64,000 bases of DNA from Sandarakinorhabdus glacialis (GCF_014643455.1 NZ_BMJM01000001.1:62001-126000), one strand, 5' to 3'. Shown: positions 17,613-26,667, counted from the first letter of the stretch. Numbers and translations are program-made. Notes: generated by a model not told the origin, from the letters alone.

Positions 17613-19028
17613 GTGACCAGCCAAAGTGACACATTGCCCCCCGGCACCCGCCGCCTACATGCCAGCCAAGCAAAGCAACCAGGGTGCCCCGTGCCGGACC
17701 AGCTACCATCGCCCAAAGGCCTCGCCGTCCCCAGCCGGCGCTTCTCCCGCCTGGCGCGCTTCGGCGGCATGGCCAGCGGCGTCGCCGGCAACATGCTCGT
17801 CAGCGGCGCGCGCCAACTCGCCAGGGGCCAGCGCCCGACCCTCGAAGGCCTGCTCCTCACCCCGGCCAACGCCATGCGCATCACCGCCCAACTTGCCGAT
17901 CTGCGCGGCGCCGCGATGAAGATGGGCCAATTGCTGTCGATGGACGGCGGCGACATCCTGCCACCCGAACTGACCGCGATCATGTCCCGCCTGCGCGCCG
18001 ACGCCCGCCACATGCCGGCCGCGCAACTGCTGACCGTCCTCAACCGCGAATGGGGCAAGGACTGGCGCAGCCGTTTTCACCGTTTCGATGTCCGCCCGAT
18101 CGCCGCGGCATCGATCGGCCAGGTTCACCGCGCCCAGACTCGCGACGGCCGCGACCTTGCCATCAAGGTGCAATACCCCGGCGTCCGCGAAAGCATCGAC
18201 AGCGACGTCGACAACGTCGCCGCCCTGATGCGCCTTTCGGGCCTCGTCCCCAAGTCGCTCGACACTGCGCCGATGCTGGCCGAGGCCAAGCGCCAGCTCC
18301 ACGAGGAAGCCGACTACCAGCGCGAGGCGGCCTGTCTCGCCCGTTTCGGCGCGCTGCTCGCCGACGTCCCCGACTATAGTGTGCCGGCGCTTCACCCCGA
18401 CCTCACCACCCGCAACGTGCTGGCAATGTCATACGTCGCCGGCGCCCCGGTCGAAGCGCTGGCATCGGCACCGCAGGCCGAGCGCGACCGCGTCATGACC
18501 CTGCTCGTGCAACTCCTGCTGCGCGAGCTGTTCGAATTCCGGCTGATGCAGACCGACGCCAATTTCGCCAACTACCGCCACGACCCCGCCACCGGCCGCC
18601 TCGTCCTGCTCGATTTCGGCGCGACCCGCGAACTGCCCGCCGCCATCACCGAGCATTACCGCGCGCTGCTCCGCGCCGGCTTCGCCGGCGATCGTCCCGC
18701 CGCGCGCGCCGCGATGATCGACATCGGTTTTTTCGCCGCCGACGCACCGTCGCAGCACCAGGACAGCATCGCCGAAATCTTCGACATGGCGATGGCGTCG
18801 CTGCGGGCCCCCGGCTTGTTCGATTTCGCCGAGCGCGGCATGATCGGCGATATCCGCGATCGCGGCATGGCGATCGCTGCCGACCGTGAATTCTGGCATG
18901 TCCCGCCGATCGACACGCTGTTCCTGCAACGCAAGTTCGGCGGCATCTTCCTGCTCGGCACCCGTCTAGGCGCCCGCGTCGATGTCCGGGCGTTGCTGGA
19001 ACCTTATGTCGAGGGCGTCGCCGGCTAG
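17613..19028 (+). CDS. ABC1/AarF (UbiB-like) atypical kinase
   Basis: 471 residues from GTG 17613; a later GTG near 17691 is possible, because the first 40 residues are poorly conserved. The ABC1 hallmarks are present: the KxGQ motif (AAMKMGQLLSMDGGDILPPE, about 110-128), the Ala-rich loop IAAASIGQVHRA, the ATP-binding lysine in LAIKVQYPG, the catalytic/metal segment TDANFANYRHD, and DFGATREL. This family acts as atypical kinases/ATPases in quinone biosynthesis and lipid homeostasis. C-terminal membrane helices of UbiB are absent, so it is closer to the soluble AarF/COQ8-like form. It shares its upstream region and the palindromic operator with the divergent TetR gene. Confidence 0.88.
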   Translation: MTSQSDTLPPGTRRLHASQAKQPGCPVPDQLPSPKGLAVPSRRFSRLARFGGMASGVAGNMLVSGARQLARGQRPTLEGLLLTPANAMRITAQLADLRGAAMKMGQLLSMDGGDILPPELTAIMSRLRADARHMPAAQLLTVLNREWGKDWRSRFHRFDVRPIAAASIGQVHRAQTRDGRDLAIKVQYPGVRESIDSDVDNVAALMRLSGLVPKSLDTAPMLAEAKRQLHEEADYQREAACLARFGALLADVPDYSVPALHPDLTTRNVLAMSYVAGAPVEALASAPQAERDRVMTLLVQLLLRELFEFRLMQTDANFANYRHDPATGRLVLLDFGATRELPAAITEHYRALLRAGFAGDRPAARAAMIDIGFFAADAPSQHQDSIAEIFDMAMASLRAPGLFDFAERGMIGDIRDRGMAIAADREFWHVPPIDTLFLQRKFGGIFLLGTRLGARVDVRALLEPYVEGVAG

Positions 19029-19428
19029 CGTCCTGTTATCAGCAACCCCTCACCTCGCCCCGACGGGGAGAGGTCGAGAGCCGCGCCTTCGCGGCTCGAG
19101 AGAGGGCTTTTGCCTGCGTTCGCACGTGGCTTAACACAAACCCTGTTAACCCGGGATCGACCCTCGACCCAGCTTCTCTCCCGCATCAACCAGAAGGAGC
19201 CCACCCCTCCCACCCTTTCCTACCAGCGAAGCTGCCACCCAGCCGCGGTAGAAGCCTGATAAGGCGATAACAAACTTGCTTGCCAGTCCTAAAAGGAAGG
19301 TCCATCGCAGTGCTATCGCGTTCTCCGACAACTAAGCTAAAAGAAAACCGTAGCGCATTAAGCCCATTAATTTCTAGTGCGTCGTCGTAATACCTGTAAA
19401 ACTTGTTAACCATAGGCCAGCAAGAAGC
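19029..19428. other. Gene-poor stretch: palindromic repeat then low-GC sequence
   Basis: Holds an inverted type II repeat (19045-19107), then about 320 bases whose base composition falls progressively to AT-rich before the DUF2971 gene. It ends in GTTAACCATAGGCCAGCAAGA ahead of ATG 19429. A minus-strand reading frame of 75 codons is open but looks fortuitous. No convincing gene or RNA seen. Confidence 0.5.
19045..19107. repeat. Intergenic palindromic repeat, type II copy (inverted)
   Basis: CCCCGACGGGG-type hairpin, then GAGAGGTCGAGAG and the variable hairpin GAGCCGCG-CCTT-CGCGGCTC (19078-19097). The 8-bp stem differs from other type II copies but is perfectly paired. It directly follows the ABC1-kinase gene and may also act as its terminator. 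Confidence 0.75.
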
Positions 19429-20380
19429 ATGACAGCAGATGAACTCCTACGGCTGGTCGGAATTGAAGACGACGCCCGACGCAATCGCCTCGCCCAAGGA
19501 GGGCGTTTAGTGCACTATACGACTGCTGAAGCAGCCTATAAAATAATCTGCAATAAAGAAATTTGGCTGAGAAGCGCGGCGGTAATGAACGATTTTTCAG
19601 AAATAGATTACGGCCTCAAGTGCCTTAAGTCAGCGTGGGATTCACCCAATGGCATAGCACTCCAAGAAATGCTTGATCGGTTGCACCCATCGTTGCGGGC
19701 TGATCTGACCAATCTGTTTGATGGGCACGCTGAAAACCTTCGCACTGACACTTATCTAACATCGCTTTCGGATCACAGCGATAACGAAGACAATTTTGGA
19801 AGACTTTCAATGTGGCGGGCTTACGGCGGGAAGGTGGGTGTCGCGCTTGTCCTAAACCCAAGCGCGTTTTCAGGAACAACAGATGCAATGAAAGTATTCT
19901 CTTCGCCAGTCCTGTACGCTGATGAACAAAAACTTCATTGCATGGTTCCGGAACTGGACAGATCGTTTGCTGGCTTCAGAAGACGCAATGAGCCACCTTG
20001 ATCCAAAAATCATCAGAGACACTCTGTTCATAATGTTTCGCGTTTTCGCAATGTGTACTAAGCACCCAGGATTTTCTGAAGAACGGGAGTGGCGCGTTTT
20101 CACATCACCTTCCATTGAAGGTGGATCGCGATGGTTAGAGTATGGAATCGAAACAATTGGCGGCATGCCTCAGCCTTTAGCAAAATTAAAGCTATTTGAT
20201 GATGAAGAAGCTGGTGTTTCCGGTGTAGCGCCAAAAAGTCTTATTAATCGCGTTATTATCGGTCCGTGTGAGTATCCTCTTCAGGTGCGTGCGGCAATGC
20301 AGCAGGCTATGGAACATGTTAACGTGGAAGATGCCAACAGTAAAATCTGGATGTCAATGATCCCGTTGCGTCATAATTAG
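19429..20380 (+). pseudogene. DUF2971 protein gene, split by a frameshift
   Basis: The first frame (19429-20001) gives GRLVHYTTAEAAYKIICNKE and IWLRSAAVMNDFSEIDYG, the DUF2971 N-terminal pattern. The second frame, open from 19922 to 20380, supplies the family's C-terminal FAMCTKHPGFSEEREWRVF. The two frames overlap at 19922-20001, and the junction probably lies between about 19930 and 19990; one base seems gained or lost. DUF2971 proteins are of unknown function and common on mobile or defence-rich islands. The gene is much AT-richer than its neighbours and uses different codons, suggesting acquisition from outside. It could be a true pseudogene, two overlapping genes, or a base error. Confidence 0.7.
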
Positions 20381-20460
20381 GGGTGCCATTTACCAATATA
20401 TGCAAAAGAGCGATAATATAGATAGCATTTGGGACGGCCTTTTTTGTGATGCCAATTTAG

Positions 20461-20580
20461 AACGCAAGCATGGGCGAAGCCCATGCTTGCGTCGGACGGG
20501 TTCGGCGCGCTTCGCTCGCGCCGCCCCGCCGGCCGGTCTTGCGCCCGTCGGCGCGTAGCGACGTGCTACGCTCCGCGGCG
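20461..20580. repeat. Structured multi-hairpin repeat, copy B
   Basis: Aligns with 1641-1762. Hairpin 1 is a perfect 14-bp stem with loop GAA (20462-20492). Hairpin 2 pairs GGCGCG (20504-20509) with CGCGCC (20517-20522). Hairpin 3 is GCGTAGC-GACGT-GCTACGC (20553-20571). An outer stem GACGGG (20495-20500)/CCCGTC (20544-20549) may enclose hairpin 2. The shared middle is CGCCGCCCC(A/G)CCGGCCG. It lies 45 bases upstream of metZ. Confidence 0.65.
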
Positions 20581-20624
20581 CTTCGACGTTGCGCCCACGC
20601 CCCCCCGCGACTATCCCCTCACTA

Positions 20625-21833
20625 ATGAAACGCTTCACCGGCCAGGACCGCTCGATCACCGATAAATGGCGCCCCGCGACGCTTGCCGTTCGCGGCGGCA
20701 CCGCCCGCTCCGATTTCGGCGAAACGTCCGAGGCGATCTTCATGACCTCGGGCTATGCCTATGACAACGCCGAGGAAGCCGCCGCGCGCTTCCGCGGCGA
20801 ACGCCCCGGTATGACCTATTCGCGGCTCCAGAACCCGACCACCGACATGCTCGAAAAACGCCTCGCCCTTCTCGAAGGTGCCGAGGCCGCCCGTGCCACC
20901 GCCACCGGCATGGCCGCAATGACCGCCGCGCTGCTCTGCCAGCTCTCCGCCGGCGATCACCTCGTCGCCGGCAAGGCGCTGTTCGGCTCGTGCCGCGTCC
21001 TCGTCGATACCATCCTGCCGCGCTTCGGCATCCAGACCACCACCGTCGACGCCCGCGACACCCAGGCCTGGGCAAAGGCCCGCCAGCCCAACACCAAGGC
21101 GTTCTTCCTCGAAACGCCGTCGAACCCCGGCCTCGAGATCACCGATATCCGCGCCGTCGCCGACATCGCCCATGATGCCGGCGCGACGCTCGTGGTCGAC
21201 AACGCCTTCGCCTCCCCCATCGTCCAGCGCCCGATGGATTTCGGCGCCGATGTCGTCGCCTATTCGGCCACCAAGCTGCTCGACGGGCAGGGGCGCGTGC
21301 TCGCCGGCGCGGTTCTCGCCACCGAAAAATGGATGAACGACACCTATCTCCCGTTCACCCGCCACACCGGCCCCAACCTGTCGCCGTTCAACGCCTGGGT
21401 CGTGCTCAAGTCGCTCGAAACGCTCGATCTCCGCGTCACCCGCTCGTGCGAAAACGCCCTCAAGGTCGCCAGCTTTCTCGAAACCCGCGTACCCAAGCTC
21501 CTCTATCCCGGCCTCGCCAGCCACCCCCAGCACACACTGGCGATGCAGCAGATGACCGCCGGCGGCACCATCATCGCGATCTTCCTGGGTGGCGGCCGTC
21601 CGCAGGCGCATGCGCTTCTCGACGCGCTCGAACTCATCGACATCTCGAACAACCTCGGCGACAGTCGCAGCCTGATGACCCACCCGGCCAGCACAACACA
21701 TGCCTCCCTCACCGCCGAAACGCGCGAAAGCATGGGAATCACCGAGGGCATGCTGCGCCTGTCGATCGGCCTCGAGGACCCACGCGACCTCATCGACGAC
21801 CTCGGCCAGGCGCTGGCCAAGGCTGGCCTGTGA
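20625..21833 (+). CDS. metZ: O-succinylhomoserine sulfhydrylase
   Basis: 402 residues from ATG 20625 (MKRFTGQDRSITDKWRPATL); upstream extension is unconserved. PLP-dependent Cys/Met metabolism family: D192 in VVDNAFASP contacts the ring nitrogen and K217 in AYSATKLLDGQGR forms the Schiff base. The DGQGR loop after the lysine and the overall length fit MetZ, which makes homocysteine from O-succinylhomoserine and sulfide, rather than MetB or MetC. apaG overlaps its stop (GTGA). The 5' region carries a structured repeat but no recognised SAM riboswitch. Confidence 0.9.
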   Translation: MKRFTGQDRSITDKWRPATLAVRGGTARSDFGETSEAIFMTSGYAYDNAEEAAARFRGERPGMTYSRLQNPTTDMLEKRLALLEGAEAARATATGMAAMTAALLCQLSAGDHLVAGKALFGSCRVLVDTILPRFGIQTTTVDARDTQAWAKARQPNTKAFFLETPSNPGLEITDIRAVADIAHDAGATLVVDNAFASPIVQRPMDFGADVVAYSATKLLDGQGRVLAGAVLATEKWMNDTYLPFTRHTGPNLSPFNAWVVLKSLETLDLRVTRSCENALKVASFLETRVPKLLYPGLASHPQHTLAMQQMTAGGTIIAIFLGGGRPQAHALLDALELIDISNNLGDSRSLMTHPASTTHASLTAETRESMGITEGMLRLSIGLEDPRDLIDDLGQALAKAGL

Positions 21834-22243
21834 CGGCCATCGACCTGATCTTCCCCTATTCGGCCACCTCGCACGGTGTCACGGTCCGCGTCGCGCCGCG
21901 CTTCCTGCCGGACCAGTCGGATGAATCCGAGCCCCGCTTCGTCTGGAGCTATCATGTCCGGGTCGAAAACCACGGCGGCGAAACTGTCCAGCTTCACGAT
22001 CGTTTCTGGCGCATCACCGATGCCGACGGCCATGTCGAAATCGCCGAGGGCCCCGGCGTCATCGGCCAGACCCCCGTCATCGAACCCGGCGGCGCCTTCG
22101 ATTATGTCTCCGGCTGCCCGCTGGCGACACCCTCGGGCACCATGGAGGGCCATTACGGCATGTCGAGCGACAGCGGCCGCTTCGATGCCGCCATCCCGGC
22201 CTTCGCGCTCGTCCACCCGACGTTGAAGCCCAGCATCAACTAG
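21830..22243 (+). CDS. apaG: ApaG protein (Co2+/Mg2+ efflux-associated, DUF525)
   Basis: 137 residues from GTG 21830, which overlaps the metZ stop by 4 bases. A fibronectin-III-like ApaG domain fills the protein: GVTVRVAPRFLPDQS, then FVWSYHVRVENHGGETVQL, GHVEIAEGPGVIGQTPVI and GTMEGHYGM. Small cytosolic protein; the biochemical role is unproven (the name comes from the apaGH locus). Coupled to metZ. Confidence 0.9.
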   Translation: MTAIDLIFPYSATSHGVTVRVAPRFLPDQSDESEPRFVWSYHVRVENHGGETVQLHDRFWRITDADGHVEIAEGPGVIGQTPVIEPGGAFDYVSGCPLATPSGTMEGHYGMSSDSGRFDAAIPAFALVHPTLKPSIN

Positions 22244-22246
22244 CCC

Positions 22247-23038
22247 GTGAAGCGCACCCACCTTCCCCTGAACGCCTTGCGCGTCTTCGATGCCGCCGCC
22301 CGGCATCTCAGCTTCACCAAGGCCGCCGACGAACTTGCGGTGACCCCGGCCGCCGTCGGCCAGCAGATCCGCGCGCTGGAGGACACGCTCGGGGTGGTCC
22401 TGTTCAAGCGGATGACCCGCAATCTCGAGCTGACACCCGAAGCAGAGCGCTCGCTGCCGGCCCTGCGCGCCGGGTTCCTGCAGTTCGAGGAAAGCGTTCG
22501 CCTGCTCCAGGACGGGCAGGGATCGAGGGTGCTGACCATCGCTGCCCCGCGCGATTTGACCGCGAAATATCTCGGCGCCCGGCTGGCGGTCTATGCGCGC
22601 AGCAACCCCGACGTCCGCTTCGTCATCTCGGCGATCGAGGGCACGCCCGATTTTACCCAGGCCAATCTCGACCTCGCCATCGTCTATGGCGGCGAACCCA
22701 CCGAGGAGGGCATCCACGGCCGCACGCTTGCCGTTGAAACCCTAGTGACGGTCGCCGCGCCGGGCGCCGACGACGCGCTGCCGCGCATCGCCCATCCCGG
22801 CGACGCAATGGCGCCGGGCCTGACGGTCTCCGACGCCGGGCTGGCCATCGACACCGCCGCCGCCGGGCTCGGCAGCGCGCAAGTCCCGGCAACGCTCGCT
22901 GCGGCCGATCTGGCCGCCGGCCGCATCCGCCAGGTCGGCGAACCGGAGCCGACCGCCGACGCCTATTGGCTGATCGCCCCGACGCCGCAGTGGCGCCAGG
23001 CCAAAGTCCGCGCCATGGTCGAGTTCCTGCTGGGCTGA
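22247..23038 (+). CDS. LysR family transcriptional regulator (GcvA-like)
   Basis: 263 residues from GTG 22247, three bases after the apaG stop. The winged helix-turn-helix is at 8-67 (LNALRVFDAAARHLSFTKAA then LAVTPAAVGQQIRALEDTLG and LFKRMTRNLELT), the GcvA subgroup pattern. The effector domain is shorter than usual (about 290-300 expected) and ends at EFLLG. It may be cotranscribed with metZ-apaG, but a LysR target is not obvious from the neighbours. Confidence 0.85.
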   Translation: MKRTHLPLNALRVFDAAARHLSFTKAADELAVTPAAVGQQIRALEDTLGVVLFKRMTRNLELTPEAERSLPALRAGFLQFEESVRLLQDGQGSRVLTIAAPRDLTAKYLGARLAVYARSNPDVRFVISAIEGTPDFTQANLDLAIVYGGEPTEEGIHGRTLAVETLVTVAAPGADDALPRIAHPGDAMAPGLTVSDAGLAIDTAAAGLGSAQVPATLAAADLAAGRIRQVGEPEPTADAYWLIAPTPQWRQAKVRAMVEFLLG

Positions 23039-23116
23039 GGCCCGCGCGCTTTTGGCAATTGCGCGGAACGCGATGCGGCCCTACGGCGCTAAGACCGTAG
23101 TTTGAGGGACGCGTCG

Positions 23117-23515
23117 ATGAACAAGACAATTTTCGTTGCGGCTACTGTTTTAGCCGTCCTCGCTGCCGTTCCCGCGACCGCGCAAACGGCGCCCGCTGTG
23201 GCCATGCCCAAGGGTGATGCGGTTAATGGCGCCAAGGTCTTCAACCAGTGCAAGGCCTGTCACGTCGTCGACAAGGGCGTGAACCGCGTCGGCCCCTCGC
23301 TGTTCGGCGTCGTCGGCCGCAAGGCGGGAACGGTGGCGAATTACAAATATTCGGCGGCCAATCAAAAAAGCGGTGCGCTATGGACCGAGGCGACGCTCAA
23401 CAAATATCTCGAGGCACCGATGAAATTCATGCCAGGCACTAAGATGGCTTTTGCGGGTCTGCGCAAGCCGCAAGACCGCGCCGATGTCATCGCTTACCTG
23501 AAAACCAAGGGCTGA
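23117..23515 (+). CDS. Class I cytochrome c (c2/c550-like), periplasmic
   Basis: 132 residues from ATG 23117. Signal peptide MNKTIFVAATVLAVLAAVPATAQ, then one haem site C45-K-A-C48-H49 and distal ligand Met110 in PGTKMAFAGL. LFGVVGRKAGTVANYKYSAA and the closing RADVIAYLKTK are typical of c2 electron carriers that shuttle between the bc1 complex and oxidases. An upstream in-frame codon would add five unlikely residues before the signal peptide. Confidence 0.92.
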   Translation: MNKTIFVAATVLAVLAAVPATAQTAPAVAMPKGDAVNGAKVFNQCKACHVVDKGVNRVGPSLFGVVGRKAGTVANYKYSAANQKSGALWTEATLNKYLEAPMKFMPGTKMAFAGLRKPQDRADVIAYLKTKG

Positions 23516-23572
23516 AAACGCGGCGTGTCCCGCGACATGCCCCGAAAGTCCCGATTGCGGGCGTGAAATTAC

Positions 23573-23599
23573 CGGCGGACAGCCCGAAACTGTCCGCCG
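23573..23599. terminator. Hairpin between convergent genes
   Basis: Perfect 10-bp stem CGGCGGACAG / CTGTCCGCCG around CCCGAAA, 57 bases after the cytochrome c stop and 31 bases before the end of the convergent ThDP gene. There is no T-run on either side, so it is a stem-type or bidirectional terminator candidate only. Confidence 0.5.
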
Positions 23600-23629
23600 C
23601 CGAGTGAACGATCGCCTCGCCGAATACCC

Positions 23630-25270
23630 CTAAAGCCCGCGTTCCACCGCGATTTCGATAAGCGTCGGCGCCTTGCTGGCCAGTGCCGCAAGGAACGCCG
23701 CGCGCACCGCATCCAGTGTATCGGCCTTCACCCCCAAAACCCCGTGCGCCTTGGCTAAGGCCATGAAATCAATGGCAGGTTCCTCGATATCCATGGCGAC
23801 GTAAGTATCGGTCTCGGCACTATGCCCCCCGATCGCCCGCGTCCGCTGCTTAAGGATCCGATAGCCGCGATTGTTGAAAATCACAGTAATTACAGGCAGT
23901 TGGTAATGCGCCAGCGTCCACAGCGCCGCCGCCGAGTACATCGCACTCCCGTCACCGCTTAAAACCACCACTGGCCGCCCCGGAAACGCCAATTGTATCC
24001 CCGCCGCCTGGGGGATCGCCACCCCGATACCACCCCCACGCATCCCGAACCAACTGTCGGGCGCCACCGCCGGCACCAGGTGCCGAACGGTATTCATCCC
24101 GCTCGACAAAAGCTCCTCGACCACAATCGCATCGGCCGGCAGCAACTCTCCGATCAGCTTCAGAACCGGTTGAGATTGCAGCGGAATCTGGCCGGCCATG
24201 GCATCGACGCCGGCCAGCAATTCCGCCCGTACCGCCGCCAGCTTTGCGACGATTCCCTCCCGCCGACCATCCCCGCAACCGGCCACCAAAGCCGTCAGTT
24301 CCGGCAAAGTCGCCTTCACATCACCCTGAATTGCCGCAGTCGCAGCGAAATTCTTGCCGATCTGCCAAGGCTCATCATCAAGATGCACGACCAAAGTCCC
24401 AGGCGAAAGTGCCTCGATACCAGTAGCTTGGCTCTGGGTCATCAAGTCGGCGCCGATCGAAATCAGCAGATCATGCCCCGCCATCACCGCCCGCAGCGCA
24501 GGCGTCATCCGCGGCACCGTCCCGCCATACAGCGGGTGATTGCTCGGAAAGGCAGCGGTGTTGGCCATCGCCTCGAGATACACCGGCGCCCCGACTGCCT
24601 CGGCGAAGGCAATGATCTCGGCGTGAGCGCTTGATTTGGCCACGCTATCGCCGGCGAATATTACAGGATTTACAGAAGCTTGGATCAGTTTTGCAGCGGC
24701 CGCAACAACATCGGCATCGCCCCGCATCCGCGTCCCGATCCGCGTTGGCTGGCCCAGATCTAAGTCTGCGGCACTTGCCGTCAGAATGTCGCCGGGGATC
24801 GACAGGAACACCGGGCCTGTCGGCGCAGTCAACGCAACCTTCGACGCCCGCCGGATCGCGCGCGGCAGTTCTGCCAAGCTGTTGACTTCGAAGGACCATT
24901 TGCACAGCGGCCGGGCCATGGTGGCGAGATCGTCCCATAGCAACGGCTCGGTCAGCCGGATGCACATGTCCTGCTGGCCGGCCGTGACGAGGATCGGCGC
25001 CCCGGCCTTGGCGGCATTGTACAGCATTCCCATGGCGTTACCGAGACCGGGGGCCGCGTGGAGGTTGCATACCGCCAGCCGGCCGGTGGCCTGGGCATAG
25101 CCATCGGCCATTCCCATCACCACGACCTCGTTGAGCCCGAGGATGTAGCGGATCCGGTTCTCGACGACAAAGGCGTCCATCAGCGGCAATTCGGTGGTGC
25201 CGGGGTTGCCGAAGATGAACTCGACACCTTCGGAATGCAACAAATTCAACAGGATATGCTTGCCTTGCAT
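23630..25270 (-). CDS. ThDP-dependent enzyme, benzoylformate decarboxylase/acetolactate synthase-like
   Basis: 546 residues. N-terminal PYR domain with E48 (LGLNEVVVMGMADGYA), which activates ThDP, and H71 in NLHAAPGLGNAMG, matching E47 and H70 of benzoylformate decarboxylase. Where that enzyme has Ser26 the motif here is GNPGTTELP, so Thr replaces it. The PP domain carries the cofactor motif GDGSAMYSAAALWT ... VIFNNRGY. Probably decarboxylates or ligates a 2-oxo acid; substrate uncertain. The ATG overlaps the stop of the DUF1254 gene by one base (TGATG), so the two proteins are made together. Confidence 0.82.
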   Translation of the reverse strand: MQGKHILLNLLHSEGVEFIFGNPGTTELPLMDAFVVENRIRYILGLNEVVVMGMADGYAQATGRLAVCNLHAAPGLGNAMGMLYNAAKAGAPILVTAGQQDMCIRLTEPLLWDDLATMARPLCKWSFEVNSLAELPRAIRRASKVALTAPTGPVFLSIPGDILTASAADLDLGQPTRIGTRMRGDADVVAAAAKLIQASVNPVIFAGDSVAKSSAHAEIIAFAEAVGAPVYLEAMANTAAFPSNHPLYGGTVPRMTPALRAVMAGHDLLISIGADLMTQSQATGIEALSPGTLVVHLDDEPWQIGKNFAATAAIQGDVKATLPELTALVAGCGDGRREGIVAKLAAVRAELLAGVDAMAGQIPLQSQPVLKLIGELLPADAIVVEELLSSGMNTVRHLVPAVAPDSWFGMRGGGIGVAIPQAAGIQLAFPGRPVVVLSGDGSAMYSAAALWTLAHYQLPVITVIFNNRGYRILKQRTRAIGGHSAETDTYVAMDIEEPAIDFMALAKAHGVLGVKADTLDAVRAAFLAALASKAPTLIEIAVERGL

Positions 25271-26667
25271 CAGGGAACGACCTCGCCAACCTCGACCGGC
25301 GGCAGGCGGAAGCTGCCGTCGAGCAAGGGGGCACGGGGCAGATAGCCGCGGAAAACCATGACGAATTTGCCCTTGGGCGCGGGAAGCCAGTTGACGACGC
25401 GTTCGCCTTCGGGCTTTGCGGCCTGGACGAAGATTTCGTAGCTGCCGTCACGCTCGGCGCGGAGCTGGCGCGAACGATCGCCGACAGCAAAACGGTTGAG
25501 GTCGTTGGGAACAAAGAACAATCGTCCGTCGGCCTCTTGCTGGTACATGGTCAGCGACCAGAAGGCGCCGACCGGAAGGCCGCGCGGCAGCTTGACCCGA
25601 TAGGATTTGCTGCCCTCCAGCGGGGCGCCGTCCTTGTCGCTGCGGGCGGTCAAATACATGGCTTCGATGCGGGGCAGGGCGGCAAGACCACCTAGGGCGA
25701 TCTGGGAGCGGAGATCGTCGTTCTCGCCGAAATCGCCAGTGGCGAGGTGGGGGTAGGACCAGCCTTCGACAACCTCGCCGGCGGACGACAGTCCGCCCTT
25801 GAGCTCGTTGCGTAATGCTGGCAAGTATTTGTTAAATAACGCAACTTTGTCGGGCGTCGGATTGGCCAAGCCAAATGTGGCGGCGCGGGCGGCGAGTTCG
25901 AGGTTGGCCGATGAGCGGCTCAGCGCCAGGTTTACGACGGCGAGGAACGTCCTGGCGTCGGGGGCGGCTGGGGCCTTGGTCGCTGGAACGGCGGCGGCGC
26001 TGTCGGCGGCTGGCGTCAGCTTGTAGTCGCCAAGTGCCTTGGCGGCGGCGGGGAGGTCCTTGTCGTCTTTTACGAGGACGCGGATGAGCAGCCAAGCGTC
26101 GTTGCTGGCGCTGCGGATGAGTTCGGCACCTAGCGGCGTTGTGCCGGAAAAGCCAGGTCCGACAATGGCATAGCGGCCGCCCTGGCTGCCGGTGCGGGTG
26201 CCCAGGATGGCGGTGTTGTCGGTCTGGATCGACATCAGCGCGGCGGAATTGTAGCGGTTGGGCAGTGCGGGAATGTCGAGCAAAACAGGCCCGCCAGCGA
26301 GGTCGAGCCAGGCGCTACCATACAGGGTGTCGTTGTTAGGGGTGGTGACCTCGCGGGTCGTTGCGTCGGCGAGCGTCAATTTGGGTATGACGACATTTAC
26401 GGCATTCGGCACGCCGGCGGCCTGGGCGCGGGCGAGTTGTGCCGAGCGGGTGCGCATGAATTCGTAGATCGGGAAGGCGAAGCGGAAGCTGCGGCGAAGT
26501 TCGGCGATTTCGGGTGTGTTCGGCAGCGTCGCCGGGACTGTTGCGGGGCGTTTCGCGGTATTCGGCGAGGTCTTTTGCACCCGGGAACCGGGCTTGGCGG
26601 GTATCGCGAGGGCGACGGCGCTTTGGCCGAGCAAAATCGCGGCCGTGAAAAGTGTCAGATGCCGCAT
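25270..26667 (-). CDS. DUF1254/DUF1214 exported protein
   Basis: 465 residues from ATG 26667, chosen because it starts directly with a signal peptide (RHLTLFTAAILLGQSAVALA). The DUF1254 half contains FAFPIYEFMRTRSAQLARAQ and TPNNDTLYGSAWLDLAGGPV; the DUF1214 half ends with FWSLTMYQQEADGRLFFVP and GKFVMVFRGYLPRAPLL. Such proteins are exported and of unknown biochemical function. It is the first gene of a coupled pair with the ThDP enzyme, an odd partnership of an exported and a cytosolic protein. Confidence 0.86.
   Translation of the reverse strand: MRHLTLFTAAILLGQSAVALAIPAKPGSRVQKTSPNTAKRPATVPATLPNTPEIAELRRSFRFAFPIYEFMRTRSAQLARAQAAGVPNAVNVVIPKLTLADATTREVTTPNNDTLYGSAWLDLAGGPVLLDIPALPNRYNSAALMSIQTDNTAILGTRTGSQGGRYAIVGPGFSGTTPLGAELIRSASNDAWLLIRVLVKDDKDLPAAAKALGDYKLTPAADSAAAVPATKAPAAPDARTFLAVVNLALSRSSANLELAARAATFGLANPTPDKVALFNKYLPALRNELKGGLSSAGEVVEGWSYPHLATGDFGENDDLRSQIALGGLAALPRIEAMYLTARSDKDGAPLEGSKSYRVKLPRGLPVGAFWSLTMYQQEADGRLFFVPNDLNRFAVGDRSRQLRAERDGSYEIFVQAAKPEGERVVNWLPAPKGKFVMVFRGYLPRAPLLDGSFRLPPVEVGEVVP

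Noticed and set aside
19186-19413. 75-codon reading frame on the - strand before the DUF2971 gene
   Set aside because: No ribosome site, partly overlaps the repeat-rich region, and its composition matches the local low-GC DNA rather than a gene.
20390-20624. SAM riboswitch ahead of metZ
   Set aside because: Alphaproteobacterial metZ genes often have SAM-II elements, but the hairpins here belong to a repeat also found at 1641-1762 next to unrelated genes, and no SAM-II pseudoknot pattern was found.
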